64,000 bases of DNA from Trachythela sp. YZ-2020 (lineage: Eukaryota; Cnidaria; Anthozoa; Malacalcyonacea; Clavulariidae): positions 62,001-126,000 of the forward strand of contig JADLSH010000285.1 of NCBI GenBank assembly GCA_016169945.1, given 5' to 3'. A model generated the notes under the pieces. That model was not told the DNA's origin, searched no databases, and worked only from the letters and a program-made list of their open reading frames with translations. The first letter of the stretch is position 1; every line of letters begins with the position of its first letter. This document shows, piece after piece, positions 33,106 to 44,159 of this stretch. Made by a program: the position numbers and the translations under genes.

Positions 33106-35305
33106 GCTTTACAGTATTCGTGATTTGTATTTGCGCGCATTACCGCGGATTTACAAAAGTATAACTGCATTCCCATCATGTCCTCGTAACATGCATTCCC
33201 ATCATGTCCCCATCATGTCCTTAAATTAAAAGCATATGTTGTAAATAGCTTTCGCTCGAAGTTTCTATACACGGGAAAATATTTAACAATGTTTATAGGC
33301 CTATACTTGGAGATGACAACTTGCCCTGACCAGCCGGATTAAATTTAGATTTAGGAAGTTAAAGCGATTTAATGTGAGTTAAAGCGATTTAACGGAGAGT
33401 AAAAGCGATTTAAGGCGAGCTTAAGTAATTTAAGGTTAGTTAAAGCGATTTAAGGGGATGTAAGGTTAGTAAATCCGATTTGAAGCGATTACTATTTTTA
33501 AACAGTTAAGACGATTTAAGAAAAGTTCCCATCCCAGAGTATATTTCTCGTTATAAAAACTTGAAGTTTATAGGCCAACACATGTTTGCAAAAACGATCT
33601 TTAATTTTTGGTCTGAGATTTCCCTAAGTATCATAAATTAAAAAGGTAACGGGTTTTCATGAAAGGAAATGGGAGGTCACTTTTGAAATTCCACGGCATT
33701 AACCTTCTATATGTCATCATTTCAACAATATATATTAATGTGTTTAAGTTCAGATTCTAAAACTCAAACACACCGATCAAGATTGCAGCCTAGTCTGTGA
33801 CAGTAAACTCACATCAAGCATGCACGCACTGAAATTATTCTGTGTCATATCTCAGACTAGGCCGCAAGCTTGTCTGCAACTGTTAAGCAAATCGCATTTG
33901 AAAAACCCTTGCAGCTGCAAAGAAGACTATAGTAAACCAAGACAAAGCGTAAAGAAATGCAAACTTTATGTTAAGATTTGCATTTCCTTGAACTCTGTCG
34001 ATAATTCTGGTGGTCAAAAAAAAACTAGCTGTTTGACTATAATATTATCTATAGTATCATAAAAATAGTATTAGAATCACACCTGAAGAGCACGACGTCT
34101 TCAGGCCACAGGAGACGAGCGACACTGGAACACCTAGAGGAAAGATACACACATACAACCTAACCTAATCTAAGGGGCCCCCGCATGCAATACATACCAA
34201 ACCATATACCACTGTCGATGAACTCACCAACTCCTGTGGCCACACGAATCCGGCCGCCACCTGTACTACAATACTTGAGTTAACTAAGTTGTACAATAAC
34301 TAAGAAATCTAACATTTGCGTAGTATAATTGAAAGTTGTTCTTCATTCACTCTCATCTAGTAAATATAATATGTATTGTAGGCAATGATAAATATCCGGA
34401 CTTTTGGATCAAAATCTTTGCCAAAACACCAAAACAAGTTAACACTTATTTCACTCTAATTTTGAGCATCAGCAAGGAATGGCTCATTTTTCAAGCACTT
34501 TACTACTATACAAGGCACAATAAAGTGGTAATTAGCGCATCGCATGCTAATACCTGACCATGAGAATTATATAGTAGTGACCTTCATCATACCCATGCCT
34601 CTGATCATAATCTTGATCATCGTCAACTTCTGATTCTTGTGAGCATCAACTTATTATTCTTCTGAGCAACAACTTCACTTCAGATCATCCCTTTCATATG
34701 AGTTGATCGACTTTCGTCAAGCAGATCGCGAAATATCACCCTCCATCCAGGAGTCTGACTTTGTATTGAATTTTCATCTTCTGATCCACCAAGACATTTT
34801 AGATCTCTTGTAGATCCTACATTGTACACATTTTTACATGGAATTTGAAATTTTGGATTTGTTAAATGACGAAACACCTAACAATAAATTATTTTGGTAT
34901 GAAGCATTAGAAAACTAGAAGGACGGGGGTGTTCAGTTGACATAATCCTATATTTGTATTGGAAACTTAATTTCAACCACTCAGCGTTGATCTCTTAATT
35001 TATTTTATCTCCATTTGCACAATGTTCTTGACTGGCTGTGTTTCATCTCTTCTTATTGCATGTTCTCATAATTTAAAAGGCTTGTTTCTCTCATCTTCTC
35101 CGCAATGACTCTACCACTATACATCTTCTTCTGATCTATTCATTCTATTCGTATATAATCACTGCATTGGCCTAATTGTACAATTACCTATAATAAGTGC
35201 ACTGACAGCTTCTATATAATCACTGCCGAAGACTAGTTCATCTAATTATTAGGCGTACTGGCAGCTTCTATATAATCACCAACCTCACGTCCTAGCCATA
35301 GAATA
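33106..35305. other. Non-coding stretch
   Basis: Contains the AGTTAAAGCGATTTAA minisatellite (separate entry) and a three-fold imperfect GCTTCTATATAATCAC repeat at about 35140-35280. Short frames (33820-34062, 34336-34557) show no features. No gene supported. Confidence 0.4.
33355..33515. repeat. About 20-bp minisatellite AGTTAAAGCGATTTAA
   Basis: Seven to eight degenerate units of GTTAAAGCGATTTAAGG type. Confidence 0.75.
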
Positions 35306-35608
35306 TGGGGAAATCATACAAAAGAAGATATTGACCATAAAATTGATGAAATATATGACGAAATTGTACTTTGGAGAAGGAACGTATTTATGTTACAAAG
35401 TGGAGCTGTAGGAAAGAAATTTGTCCGTGAAACGAAGAAATGGATTGAATATTGGAATCATGTCACCGTCGACTTTAAGGACATTGAGCCAAAAGTCCTT
35501 ACGGTAATGCCAGCTTTACCTTTCCAAAAACCAACATTTAAGTCAACATCAAAGGAACACTCGCTATGCCTATCAGTCAAGGCGGTTGAAACAATGGGAA
35601 ACTGGTGA
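35306..35608 (+). pseudogene. Retroelement ORF fragment, N-terminal part
   Basis: The frame reads HTKEDIDHKIDEIYDEIVLW, WRRNVFMLQSGAVGKKFVRE, VLTVMPALPFQKPTFKSTSK, and in the next frame RLKQWETGDVVG. I recognise this order as the region ahead of the RT in a retroelement protein widespread in marine-invertebrate genomes (usually annotated only as uncharacterised, with an RT domain). One frameshift occurs near 35560. Matching later parts of the same protein lie at 42026-42217 (minus), 35753-35850 (plus) and 42240-43060 (plus). Confidence 0.55.
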
Positions 35609-35609
35609 T

Positions 35610-35744
35610 GTCGTTGGCAATAGCCAACTGCCAAACCTACCCAGGCAAAAGCCTGCTAATCGGAAAGTTACCAGTTATTTTGAGGAAGGTTGATAAAACC
35701 CCAAATCCTACCTGGAGGAAAGTTAACAACGTTTTGCAACTCTG
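35610..35744 (-). mobile_element. Half of a CAGAGTTGCAAAA hAT-type MITE
   Basis: Terminus TTTTGCAACTCTG at 35744; reading inward matches about the first 130 bp of the family (see 9723-9947 and 42392-42678), then stops. The flanking 8-mer TGGGTAGC (35745-35752) is nearly the reverse complement of the 8-mer flanking the other half (GCCACCCA, 36444-36451). Confidence 0.7.
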
Positions 35745-35752
35745 TGGGTAGC

Positions 35753-35850
35753 ACGATGAGTTAGTACATGTTAGGTGTTGGTGGGATAATATTGTGGCCC
35801 AATGTCTTATTGCATACCGCTGGCTCCTCCAGTCAATCATTAGTCAGATC
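35753..35850 (+). pseudogene. Retroelement ORF fragment just after the RT catalytic box
   Basis: The frame gives CWWDNIVAQCLIAYRW, matching the 'WWDNI...GY' region that follows the FADD box in the same retroelement protein as the 35306 fragment. It starts immediately after the MITE terminus and its 8-mer. Confidence 0.45.
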
Positions 35851-36267
35851 GGTCTTCTCCATTTCGACTCCCTACGAGGCTCAAGTACTAGCATTGCTCT
35901 CGTCGACCTCCTTCATAAGTGGTACGGAGCATGCGATGATCTTGGATCATCATTGCGAATCTGCTTGTTAGATTTTTCAAAAGCCTTTGATCGCATCGAT
36001 CACAACATCTTATTGAGAAAGCTTCAGCAAATGGCTGTACACCCAGTCCTCATAAATTGGATTGCCGACTTCTTGTCTAACAGATCACAGAGGACAAGGA
36101 TTGGTCAAGACTACTCTGCCTGGAAGCACATCAAAGCTGGTGTTCCACAAGGAACAAAACTTGGCCACTTACTTTTCTTGATCATGGTAAACGATCTGAA
36201 ACCAACTGCCGACCTCGTCAAATTCGTAGATGACTACACAACATGGGAAGTTCTGCACAATTTGTAA
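35850..36267 (+). pseudogene. LINE reverse transcriptase fragment
   Basis: An open frame contains RT motifs in order: FDSLRGSSTSIALVDLLHKW, CLLDFSKAFDRIDHNILL (first catalytic Asp), WIADFLSNRSQRTRIG, AGVPQGTKLGHLLFL and KFVDDYTTWE (FVDD box). This spans RT blocks 2-5 of a CR1/Jockey-type element without its endonuclease and C-terminal parts. Although the frame is open for about 135 codons, both ends are truncated, so it is a fragment. It belongs to a different retroelement from its neighbours. Confidence 0.8.
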
Positions 36268-36284
36268 TTAACGGTCAAACATTA

Positions 36285-36443
36285 ATTTTCCGATGAGCAG
36301 GCTTTTGCCAGGGTATGTTTTCCAGTTGGCTATTGCAGTACTCCAAGTGTGACTGAGTCCTGACTGCTGCTACTAATGCTAGCCTGACTACTGTAGTACT
36401 TACTACTTTGCAAGGTTTTTACCGCAGCATTTTTGCAACTCTG
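36285..36443 (+). mobile_element. Other half of the split hAT-type MITE
   Basis: Matches the second part of the CAGAGTTGCAAAA family and ends TTTTTGCAACTCTG at 36443, followed by GCCACCCA. About 50 bp (TTTCCGATGAGCAGGCTTTT onward) overlap with the inner end of the 35610-35744 half, in opposite orientation. Confidence 0.7.
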
Positions 36444-36457
36444 GCCACCCAAATCAT

Positions 36458-36734
36458 TGTCTGGAACTGGGAAATAATTGACAACATTCTATATTAAAGT
36501 TATATAGATATATTTAGAACATTTTATAGTTAGATCAAAACAACGACCATATATGGTAGTTATGCCCATATATGAGAGAAGGTTTGAGAGAGAGAAACAA
36601 TGCGAAAAGATATATAGCGGATCGTGCGAATGCGAACGTTTTCTGTGAGTGTAAAAGTGATTTGAGAGAGTAATAAAGTACATAAAAACAACATTTGTGC
36701 GTGGTTCATCCCTGGGAGGCGGGATATTCACGTT
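36458..36734 (+). repeat. BEL/Pao 5' LTR
   Basis: Begins TGTCTGGAACTGGG and ends ...TATTCACGTT. Contains AATAAA (about 36671) and a probable promoter region. Boundaries were set by comparison with the 3' LTR and the ATCAT duplication. Confidence 0.85.
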
Positions 36735-36737
36735 ACC

Positions 36738-36755
36738 TGGCACCTCCGACGAAAA
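36738..36755 (+). other. Primer binding site candidate
   Basis: TGGCACCTCCGACGAAAA begins three bases after the LTR. TGG is the expected complement of a tRNA 3' CCA; the priming tRNA is not identified. Confidence 0.55.
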
Positions 36756-36793
36756 TTTAGCGAAATATTTATGTTTTACGCTTATATTCTACG

Positions 36794-37970
36794 ATGACTG
36801 AAAAGGCTAATCTGGCGAAGTGAAATTGATTCAGTTACAGCTCACCGTGACTAAAACTGGTAAAATCTTGGACAAAAACAATAAAGAAGCTATCGAACGT
36901 CTTCTTACGACTCTTAAAGCGATTTCAAGTGAAGTTGAACAACACAAACGCGCTGTTGAAGCGGTCAAAATCGGAGAGAAAGTCGAACTCGAAGAGATTG
37001 CGACATGGAGTTCTACAGTCGATGAAAAGCTCGATTCTGCCGACATCGAAGTCGCTCGGATTACACAATGGTTGGGAGAAAAAACGCGAGAAAAAGAAGT
37101 CGCCGGAAAGGAAGAAAAGTACCAATTTGAAGTGAAATTACAGCAGATGAAAATCGATTCACAATCTGTACAAGCGCAAAAATATGACAAGAATGCAGAG
37201 AATGTGGAATCTGAGACAGAAACTATTCAGGCAAAACTCCCTAAAATTAAAACTCTAAAATTGGTTCTCCGCTCGATTGGCCACGCTTTTGGAGTCAGTT
37301 TGTAGAAACTGTAGACACAGTATAGAGACGACCAGTAGGGCCACTCATTTGAAATTTTGTGTGGCCGCTCATTACGCATTGGCAGCCAGTCAATTGCTTT
37401 TTCTGGCCAATAAGCAAGCTGGACTAACTTTCCTGGCCAGTAAACTGCATATTTTTGCATAAAAACCTGGCTACATGTTGCATCGCCGAGTGGCCCTACT
37501 GGTCGTCTCTATACTGTGCTGTAGAGAAGCGTTCCATTGCACCGATGAACAAATTTGCATACTTATCTGGATACCTCGGCCCTAAAGTGAAATCAACAAT
37601 CGACGAGTTGTCATTTACCCAGAGGGCTACAATAGAGCCAAATCCATCCTTGCAGATCGATAGGGCAAAGATTCCGAAGCTGTGAAAGCGCATGTAAGAG
37701 TGGTTATGGACTTGCCGACCATAACCAGCAATAATACGCCCTTCAAACCCTTCAAACCATGAAGGCCCTTCAAACCATGAAGAAATTGGATACTGTAAAC
37801 AGATGTCCCGATGAACGTGGACAAACTCTCTGGTATTCGTGGTGACCTAGTTCGCACAGATTCAGACTGGGAGGCCTGGGACTTCGGGAAATTATCGGAG
37901 GCCGTACGGTTATGGACACGACGAAATCCATGTACCGAGAATAAAGAGCATGATCTGCAACTAGGAAAAA
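36794..37970 (+). pseudogene. BEL/Pao gag, broken
   Basis: ATG at 36794 opens a frame stopped after nine codons. One base off, 36820-37305 encodes the Gag N-terminal coiled coil (RLLTTLKAISSEVEQHKRAV ... QAKLPKI). A MITE interrupts it at 37316-37518. Downstream, KFAYLSGYLGPKVKSTIDEL and LSGIRGDLVRTDSDWEAWDF (37811 on) are conserved Gag motifs. The zinc-knuckle region before the protease is deleted. At least three frame changes are present. Confidence 0.75.
37316..37518. mobile_element. MITE inside BEL gag, 7-bp target duplication
   Basis: Perfect TIRs of 31 bp begin CACAGTATAGAGACGACCAG. CTGTAGA flanks both sides (37309-37315 and 37519-37525). The 203-bp element has no coding potential and is younger than the BEL copy it entered. 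A 7-bp duplication is uncommon. Confidence 0.85.
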
Positions 37971-37973
37971 GAG

Positions 37974-40900
37974 ATGGGAACCCAAGGAAACTCCTGCATT
38001 CGACTAAAGGATTTACTGGAAACCAACAATGAAGGGATTTTCCCAGTGGTGCTTGTCAAAGTCAGTGGGGTAAAGTGCCGAGCGCTTATCGATTCTGGCG
38101 CTGGTAGTTCTTATGCATCTGCCAAACTCCTCGACACGCTGAAGTTGAAACCAGTGGAAACCAAGACAAGACGAATTGATATGTTGATGACTTCTCAAAC
38201 TGCGAGACTACATATTTATAATGTGAATGTTCAAGCACTCGACTCTGATTACGAACTCGATGTGAACTTGACAAGCGTCAACAAAAGTGAGTTATTATTT
38301 GTTGATAATCCTCGCTACGAAAGCCTTTCGAGAAAATTCAAACACATGAAAGATGCGAAGCTGAATGACAGCGACGCCAAAGCATTACTTCCCATTCACA
38401 TAGTACTTGGCAATGGAGAATATGCACGGATATGATTAAAACCAAGGATAGACCACTAGGTGGAAACGAGGGAGATACCATAGCGGAAAACACAAAGCTA
38501 GGATGGTTTGTTATGAGTCCCGGCGCGGAGTTCAATGTTTCACCCATGATGCTAACCCAAACGTCCCATTAGGATTACGAGCAACTCTGCCGGTTGGATG
38601 TACTTGGACTGTCCGATACTGCAGAGCATGACCAGGGAGAGGTCTACAAAGAGTTCCGAGAGCAGCTGCAACGATCACCAGATGGTTGGTATGAGACCGG
38701 CCTCCCTTGGAAGGGGAACCATCCACCACTGCCAACCAACAAGAAAGGAAGCCTTCAGCGACTGACAACCCATCAGAACCTCCTCGCAAAAAAGGGACTT
38801 TCTGCGGAATATGATGCTGTTATCGAGGATCAAAAGGCCCAATGGATAGTTGAAGAAGCTCCACCGGAATCACAAGGTAAAGAGTTTTACATACCGCATA
38901 AGGAAGTCGTGAGAGAGACAGCAGCCTCCACATTGTCTACGATGCATCGGCCAGGGCGACATCGAACAGTCTTTCGCTGAACGACTGCCTCTATCCGGGG
39001 CCGTCTTTACAGAATAAACTCTGGGAAATACTGGTGAGACAGAGAGCTTTCCCAGTGGCCTTGGCAGCAGACATTAGGCAAGCTTTCCTGAAAATTCGCA
39101 TCAGAATGAGTGAAAGAGATGCCCTTCGGTTCCATTGGAAAAGAGGAAATGAAGAAGTCCAGACCCTCCGCTTCACCAGAGCTCTGTTTGGGCTAGCATC
39201 GCCCCATTCCTTCTTGAGAGAGTCCTGGCGGCTCACCTTGATAAGTGGGAGGAGAGGCGACCTAAAGAAGTAGAAGAGATCAGACGGAGTTTGTATGTCG
39301 ACGACCTGCTCAGTGGAGGTGAGACAGTGGAATAAGCAAGTCAACGGAAGGAAGCAGCCACCACCATCCTCGAAGACGCAACTTTCAAGCTGCACAAGTG
39401 GGCATCAAATGAAAGCGCTCTAGAAGATAGATCGGACTCGAAAATCGATAACAAGGAACAAACCGCAGCGAAGATGCACTTGGGTGTAGCACCTCATTGA
39501 GTCCAAGATTCTCGGTTTGGCTTGGAATAAACAGGACGACACTCTAGGTGTTCAGATGGCCAACAATGCAAGTAAAGAACCTACCAAGCGGGAAATGCTG
39601 AGACACCTGGCGAAGATTTACGATCCCTTAGGAATAGCGTCGCCGATAACACTACAGGGGAAGATCATATATCGTGATATATGTGACGCGAGGCTTCCCT
39701 GGGATACCGAACTCAATGGAACACTCAAAAACGATGGTCGTCGTGGGAACAGACGCTTCCTGCTGTGGTGACAGTTCCAAGACCAATAGCTCCATACCGA
39801 GAACCAATTATGGACATCCACCTTCACGGGTTCGGTGATGCAAGCAAGCAGGGAGTCTGCGCCTCAGCATGCGCACTGACCAAACTCTGGCGACACCCAG
39901 ATGTTAGTGGCAGCCAAGTCACGCCTAGCCAAGAGGGGTCTCACCATACCACGGTTGGAATTGGTAGCCGGCCATATGGCTGCCAATCTCATCACCAACG
40001 TTACCAAAGCAATTGGTAAAGAGAGCGTCACGCAACAGCATTGTTGGCTGGATAGCACAGTCGCCCTGTACTGGATGGAGGGCGCCGGAGAGTACCGCCA
40101 GTTTGTTGCCAATCGCGTGGCAAAAAATACAAGCACATGCAGATATCAAATGGCACCTCGTTCCTACAGAAGAGAACCCCGCCGATCTCGGCAGAAGAGG
40201 AGGGCAGCTAACCGCTACATGGACTACCGTGGCTTGGTGATGAAGCAAAGTGGCCAGCAGAGATACTTGTTCAGACATCTCCGGAATCTGGCAATTGCAG
40301 TTGCAAAACCTAAGCAAGATTGTCACTGGCACCTCCTAGAGAAATACAGCTTGCAGAAAACTTTGAGAATTGGCGCCTGAGTAAGGAGATTTGTCCATAA
40401 TAGCAGGAGAAAGCCCCCAGAAAGAAAACAAGGTCCACTTCGGTATGAAGAGTGTCTCGAAGAAGAAATGTGGTGGGTAGCGAAAGTTCAGAAGTCGGTG
40501 ACAGCAGCAGAACGGGAAAGAAACGTGGATTGCGCAGCCTGGTGAAAAAGGTCCGAAGGGACTGTAGGGGATGCAGGCGAAACCTTGCCAAACCATACGC
40601 AGATCCACCTCCTGGTGCGCTTCCAACGACCAGAATAACGGGGAGCACCCCTTACTCCGTGGTAGGGGTTGATTTCGCGGATCCTATTCGCTATCAGTCG
40701 AGCAAGAAGCAAGAAGGGAAAGGGTACTTAGCACTTTTCGCATGCAGCCTGACGGGAGGAGTGCACTTGGAACTAGTAAAAAATCTTAACACCGAAGAGC
40801 TTCAAGCGATTTACAGCTCGTCGAGGGAGACCAACAGTAGTGTATTCCGACAATGGTGCAACGTTCAAAGCCGCGGCAACATGGCTTAAGAAAGTCTGCG

Positions 40901-41643
40901 AAGACGAGAAATTTCAAGCCACCTTCGGCAATCAAGAGATGCGCTGGCGCTTCAACCTTGCGAAAGCACCTTGGTGGGCGGTCAGTTTGAGCGCCTCATT
41001 GGCATCTTCAAGGCCGCTTTTCGCAAAACTGTGGGAGGTGGGCTTCAGACCTTCTCAGAATTGGAAGAGGTCGTGCTAGACGTGGAGAGACGTGCATGAA
41101 TAACCGACCCTTAACATATTTGGAAGACGACTCCCAATTACCTGTATTGACGACAAACACGTTCCTGTTTAAAAACCCCCAAATACTGCCGGAGCTCCAA
41201 CCTCATCAGGCAGAAGAGCGCGATCTGAAGAAACGGCTCAAGTTCCTACGTGCAACGAAAGATAGCCTCTGGGATCGTTGGACTCGAGAGTACCTAACTG
41301 GTCTACGAGAGAGAAACAAAGCGCGTCGAGGGATCAAATTCAAGAAGGAGAAATAGTAATTATAAAAGGAGAGGACAAGAATCGGAACACCTGGAAGGTT
41401 GTCCTCCTTATAACCGGCAAAGATGGAATCGTACGAGGACTCAAGCTTCAAACAGCGAAAGGAGAGTTGGAGCGACCTATTCAGCTCATCTATCCTCTTG
41501 AACTCCAGTGTGACAACAGTGATGAACAACAACCAGCTGAACCGTTGAACCCACAAGCAGCAGAGTTTAGGCTGAAGAGAAAAGCTACGCAGGATGCACA
41601 AGCCAAGATTCGAGCCATTGCTGAATACGAGGAAGAACAGTAA
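37974..41643 (+). pseudogene. BEL/Pao pol (protease, RT, RNase H, integrase), broken
   Basis: Domains in order: aspartic protease of the BEL type with ALIDSGAGSSYASA (Asp codon 38091-38093); RT connection DGWYETGLPWKG (about 38670); RT motifs VALAADIRQAFLKIRI and LRFTRALFGLASP, then YVDD at 39294-39305 followed by an in-frame TAA at 39333; RNase H-like RLAKRGLTIPRLELVAGHMA and HCWLDSTVALYWM; integrase VGVDFADPI and YSDNGATF with a degraded third acidic site; and a C-terminal DUF5641-like part with GEIVIIKGEDKNRNTWKVV (about 41344 on). Each domain sits in a different frame from its neighbour, and parts between RT blocks and before the integrase core are missing. No functional polyprotein is possible. 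Confidence 0.85.
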
Positions 41644-41732
41644 AGACTTTACTGGATAAACTTTGAAAAACTTGATTTGCGTTAATGACTAGTTGGTTCG
41701 AACAGTGAACCATGCAACACCTACGGTGTCGC

Positions 41733-41744
41733 ATGGGGGGAGTG
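41733..41744 (+). other. Polypurine tract candidate
   Basis: ATGGGGGGAGTG directly abuts the 3' LTR, the expected plus-strand primer position. Confidence 0.6.
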
Positions 41745-42025
41745 TGTCGGGAACTGGGAAATAATTGACAACATTCTATATTAATTAAAGTTATATAGAT
41801 ATATTTAGAACATTTTATAGTTAGATCAAAACAACGACCATATATGGTAGTTATGCCCATATATGAAAGAGGGTTTGAGAGAGACAAACAATGCGAAAAG
41901 ATATATAGCGGACCGTGCGAATGCGAACGTTTTCTGTGAGTGTAAAAAGTGATTTGAGAGAGTAATAAAGTATATAAAAACAACATTTGTGCGTGGTTCA
42001 TCCCTGGGAGGCGGATATTCACTTT
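41745..42025 (+). repeat. BEL/Pao 3' LTR
   Basis: Begins TGTCGGGAACTGGG and ends ...TATTCACTTT before ATCAT. It carries a 4-bp insertion (ATTA) relative to the 5' LTR near its start. Confidence 0.85.
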
Positions 42026-42217
42026 ATCATATGCAAATGCTGCATGCTTCACTCTAAATGTATCTAATGCCCAATGTTTGAAAACTTCCAACAATGGGGT
42101 AATACCGAAGGCATATACAGGAATTCCACGAGGGCCACCTTGTGTAGTTCCTTCAGATGATACGATTTCGATTGCACCAAGAACAAATACGCGAGATGAT
42201 GCACAATAATAAGTCAT
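42026..42217 (-). pseudogene. Older RT fragment interrupted by the BEL element
   Basis: The minus strand reads MTYYCASSRVFVLGAIEIVS, SSEGTTQGGPRGIPVYAFGI, KHWALDTFRVKHAAFAYD. GTTQGGP is the RT block-4 motif of the retroelement also seen at 35306. The following catalytic box reads AFAYD in place of AFADD, so one catalytic Asp is Tyr. After removing the BEL insertion, the reading continues across ATCAT into LGG at 36452-36444, then stops at the split MITE. The orientation is opposite to the other parts of the same protein. Confidence 0.6.
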
Positions 42218-42239
42218 GATGTAAATAAGGTATTGTGAG

Positions 42240-43060
42240 CAAATGATTTAAGTAGAATGGAGGGCGCATCTAGCAGTAATGGCCAATATTGGCATTGAAA
42301 TCTGAAAACTTCATGCTGAACAAGAGAGAATTCTACGATGCACTCAGCCTTAGAAATCAGTCACATTGTGTCTTCCGTCATTATGTCCTTGAAGAGTTGC
42401 AAAATTGCTGTGGGTAAGCGGGTACCACCCGTGAGGAAGGTTTATTGGCATTGAGGAAGGTTGAAAGTGAAACCGAGTGAATAAAACATTGCAAAGCCTG
42501 GCAAAGGAAAAGGGTGCATGTAATTGCTATAACAGTCAGCACTCAGTCAGACTAGAAGTACTGCAATGACTAACTGGCAAACACGCAGGCAAAAGACTAC
42601 ATGTCCAGTTATTGTGAGGAAGGTTGGCAAAACCCAAAGTCACACTGTGGGGAAGGCTGGAAACGTTTTGCAACTCTTTGTCCTTGAGGTTAGTGATATG
42701 ATGTCGATCATGCCATGTAATGTATTAAAGGTGGCTTAATCTTCATCTACAGGCGATGTATACGAGACATCGTTACAATTAAATATCCTCAAGGATGAAT
42801 ATCAGGATGTTCAGGTTGAGCCACATCATCAGACCTTGACGGGAGAAGTTCTTACTAGCAGTGCGCGCGGTTTTTGGCCAGGTGGGCAACGTGCATTATA
42901 TGATGTAAGAGTTTTCAACCCTTCCGCGAAGAGCCACCTTAACCAGAAATTGGCTAGTCGTACAATCAATAATAAAATAATGAACAAAAATGTAAATGAA
43001 AAATTTACATTGTGGGCGGGTTTAGGTACATGTGGGCGGGTTACGGTAAGCTGATACATT
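42240..43060 (+). pseudogene. Retroelement ORF, C-terminal part
   Basis: 42240-42391 gives NKREFYDALSLR. After the hAT MITE (42392-42678) come DVDHAM, IRDI, VEPHHQTLTGEVLTSS, ARGFWPGGQRALYDVRVFNP and SHLNQKL. This is the C-terminal Cys/His and 'DVRVFNP' region of the same retroelement protein. Stops, frame changes and the MITE make it dead. The spacing of acidic residues around DVRV resembles a PD-(D/E)XK nuclease; that is inference. Confidence 0.6.
42392..42678. mobile_element. hAT-type MITE, CAGAGTTGCAAAA family, copy D
   Basis: Ends AAGAGTTGCAAAA and TTTTGCAACTCTT. Flanked by TGTCCTTG on both sides (42384-42391 and 42679-42686), a perfect 8-bp target duplication. Inserted into the retroelement fragment. 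Confidence 0.88.
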
Positions 43061-44159
43061 ACTTCCATCGGCCTCGATGTGAGTCGCACAAGTGTATTGG
43101 TGAGGCATGGTGGTGGAATTGTGAGAACAGATGGTGTATTTAATCTAGAGAACAGTCTATTGTAATATATCTGTAATGAACCACTTCCCTCGGATAACAT
43201 GAAGTACATTGCTGTAGTTCTCCATCACGTTCAAACAACGAAGAATAGTCGAATAGAGAACGAAGTCATCTCATGAATAGTATATTTTGTACTATGGTGA
43301 TGATGGTGCATAATATAGGAAGGCAGTATGGTAGCCAAATTGAAATGGTAATTAAAAGGAACTTTATCAATCCAAGGCATTGACATATTCAGCAGAATAC
43401 ATGTAGTATTGATTGACATGGTGGAACTGGTAATAAAATACTCATCAATCATCGGTAACCAGTATAAAACTGGGTAATCAAAATAAATATTTGTTTAATC
43501 CGTTAATGGTAATTAAATGTACATGGTCACAGTCTTTATGGTGCATAGCTTGACGTGGTAAACAAATTAACTAACCATCAACCTCTGTATTAATACAGCA
43601 AAATACATGGTACATATATATTCATGTGAGGCAGAGTTAGGTTAATTTGATGATTTGATCCAATAAGAATATGGTAAACCGAGACTATTTCAGGTAGCAT
43701 TACAATCTTTGCTATCAGGATTTGGTAACCAAAGCTGATAACTGCAGGTTGACTATATTCCATACCATTAAACACTAGCATTAGAGCATATGGGTTCAAC
43801 AAGTCTGCTGGGATTGAATATGGGCATTTCCTAATGGCTTCATACGAAAATAAATATTTAAATAATTGTTTTGTAAAAACAATAAAAAGTTGACTGAAAT
43901 TTATCGGAAGCTTTTTCAAATGAAAATATATAATGTGTACAAAGTAGGATCGAAAATCTCCTGGTCACATGACAATGTCTGCAGGTAGCTTTTGGAATGA
44001 ACCTGAAATCAACAAACTTACCATAAGCAAACACACAAAAAGGTATATATCCAGTAAATATTTGTAACTGTGTCATTGATTAACTCCGGTCAAGACAATA
44101 ACAGTCGGAAGCAAAAGATTCTGGATTGTTACTTACTAAATTGGAAACTTAAAAGTTTA
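43061..44159. other. Non-coding stretch
   Basis: No supported gene or repeat. The minus-strand frames at 43231-43452 and 43590-44076 lack recognisable motifs and splice logic. Confidence 0.35.

Larger units (their letters stand above)
36458..42025 (+). mobile_element. BEL/Pao LTR retrotransposon, full length, inactive
   Basis: LTRs of about 277 and 281 bp flank a gag-protease-RT-RNase H-integrase body in the BEL/Pao order. ATCAT lies on both sides (36453-36457 and 42026-42030), a 5-bp target duplication. LTRs differ by about seven substitutions and three small indels, so the insertion is fairly young, yet the body already has many stops, frameshifts and deletions. It inserted into an older RT fragment. 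Confidence 0.9.

Noticed and set aside
35794..36267. Single intact gene across the whole plus-strand frame
   Set aside because: The first part matches a different retroelement from the RT that follows; the open frame crosses a junction of two fragments.
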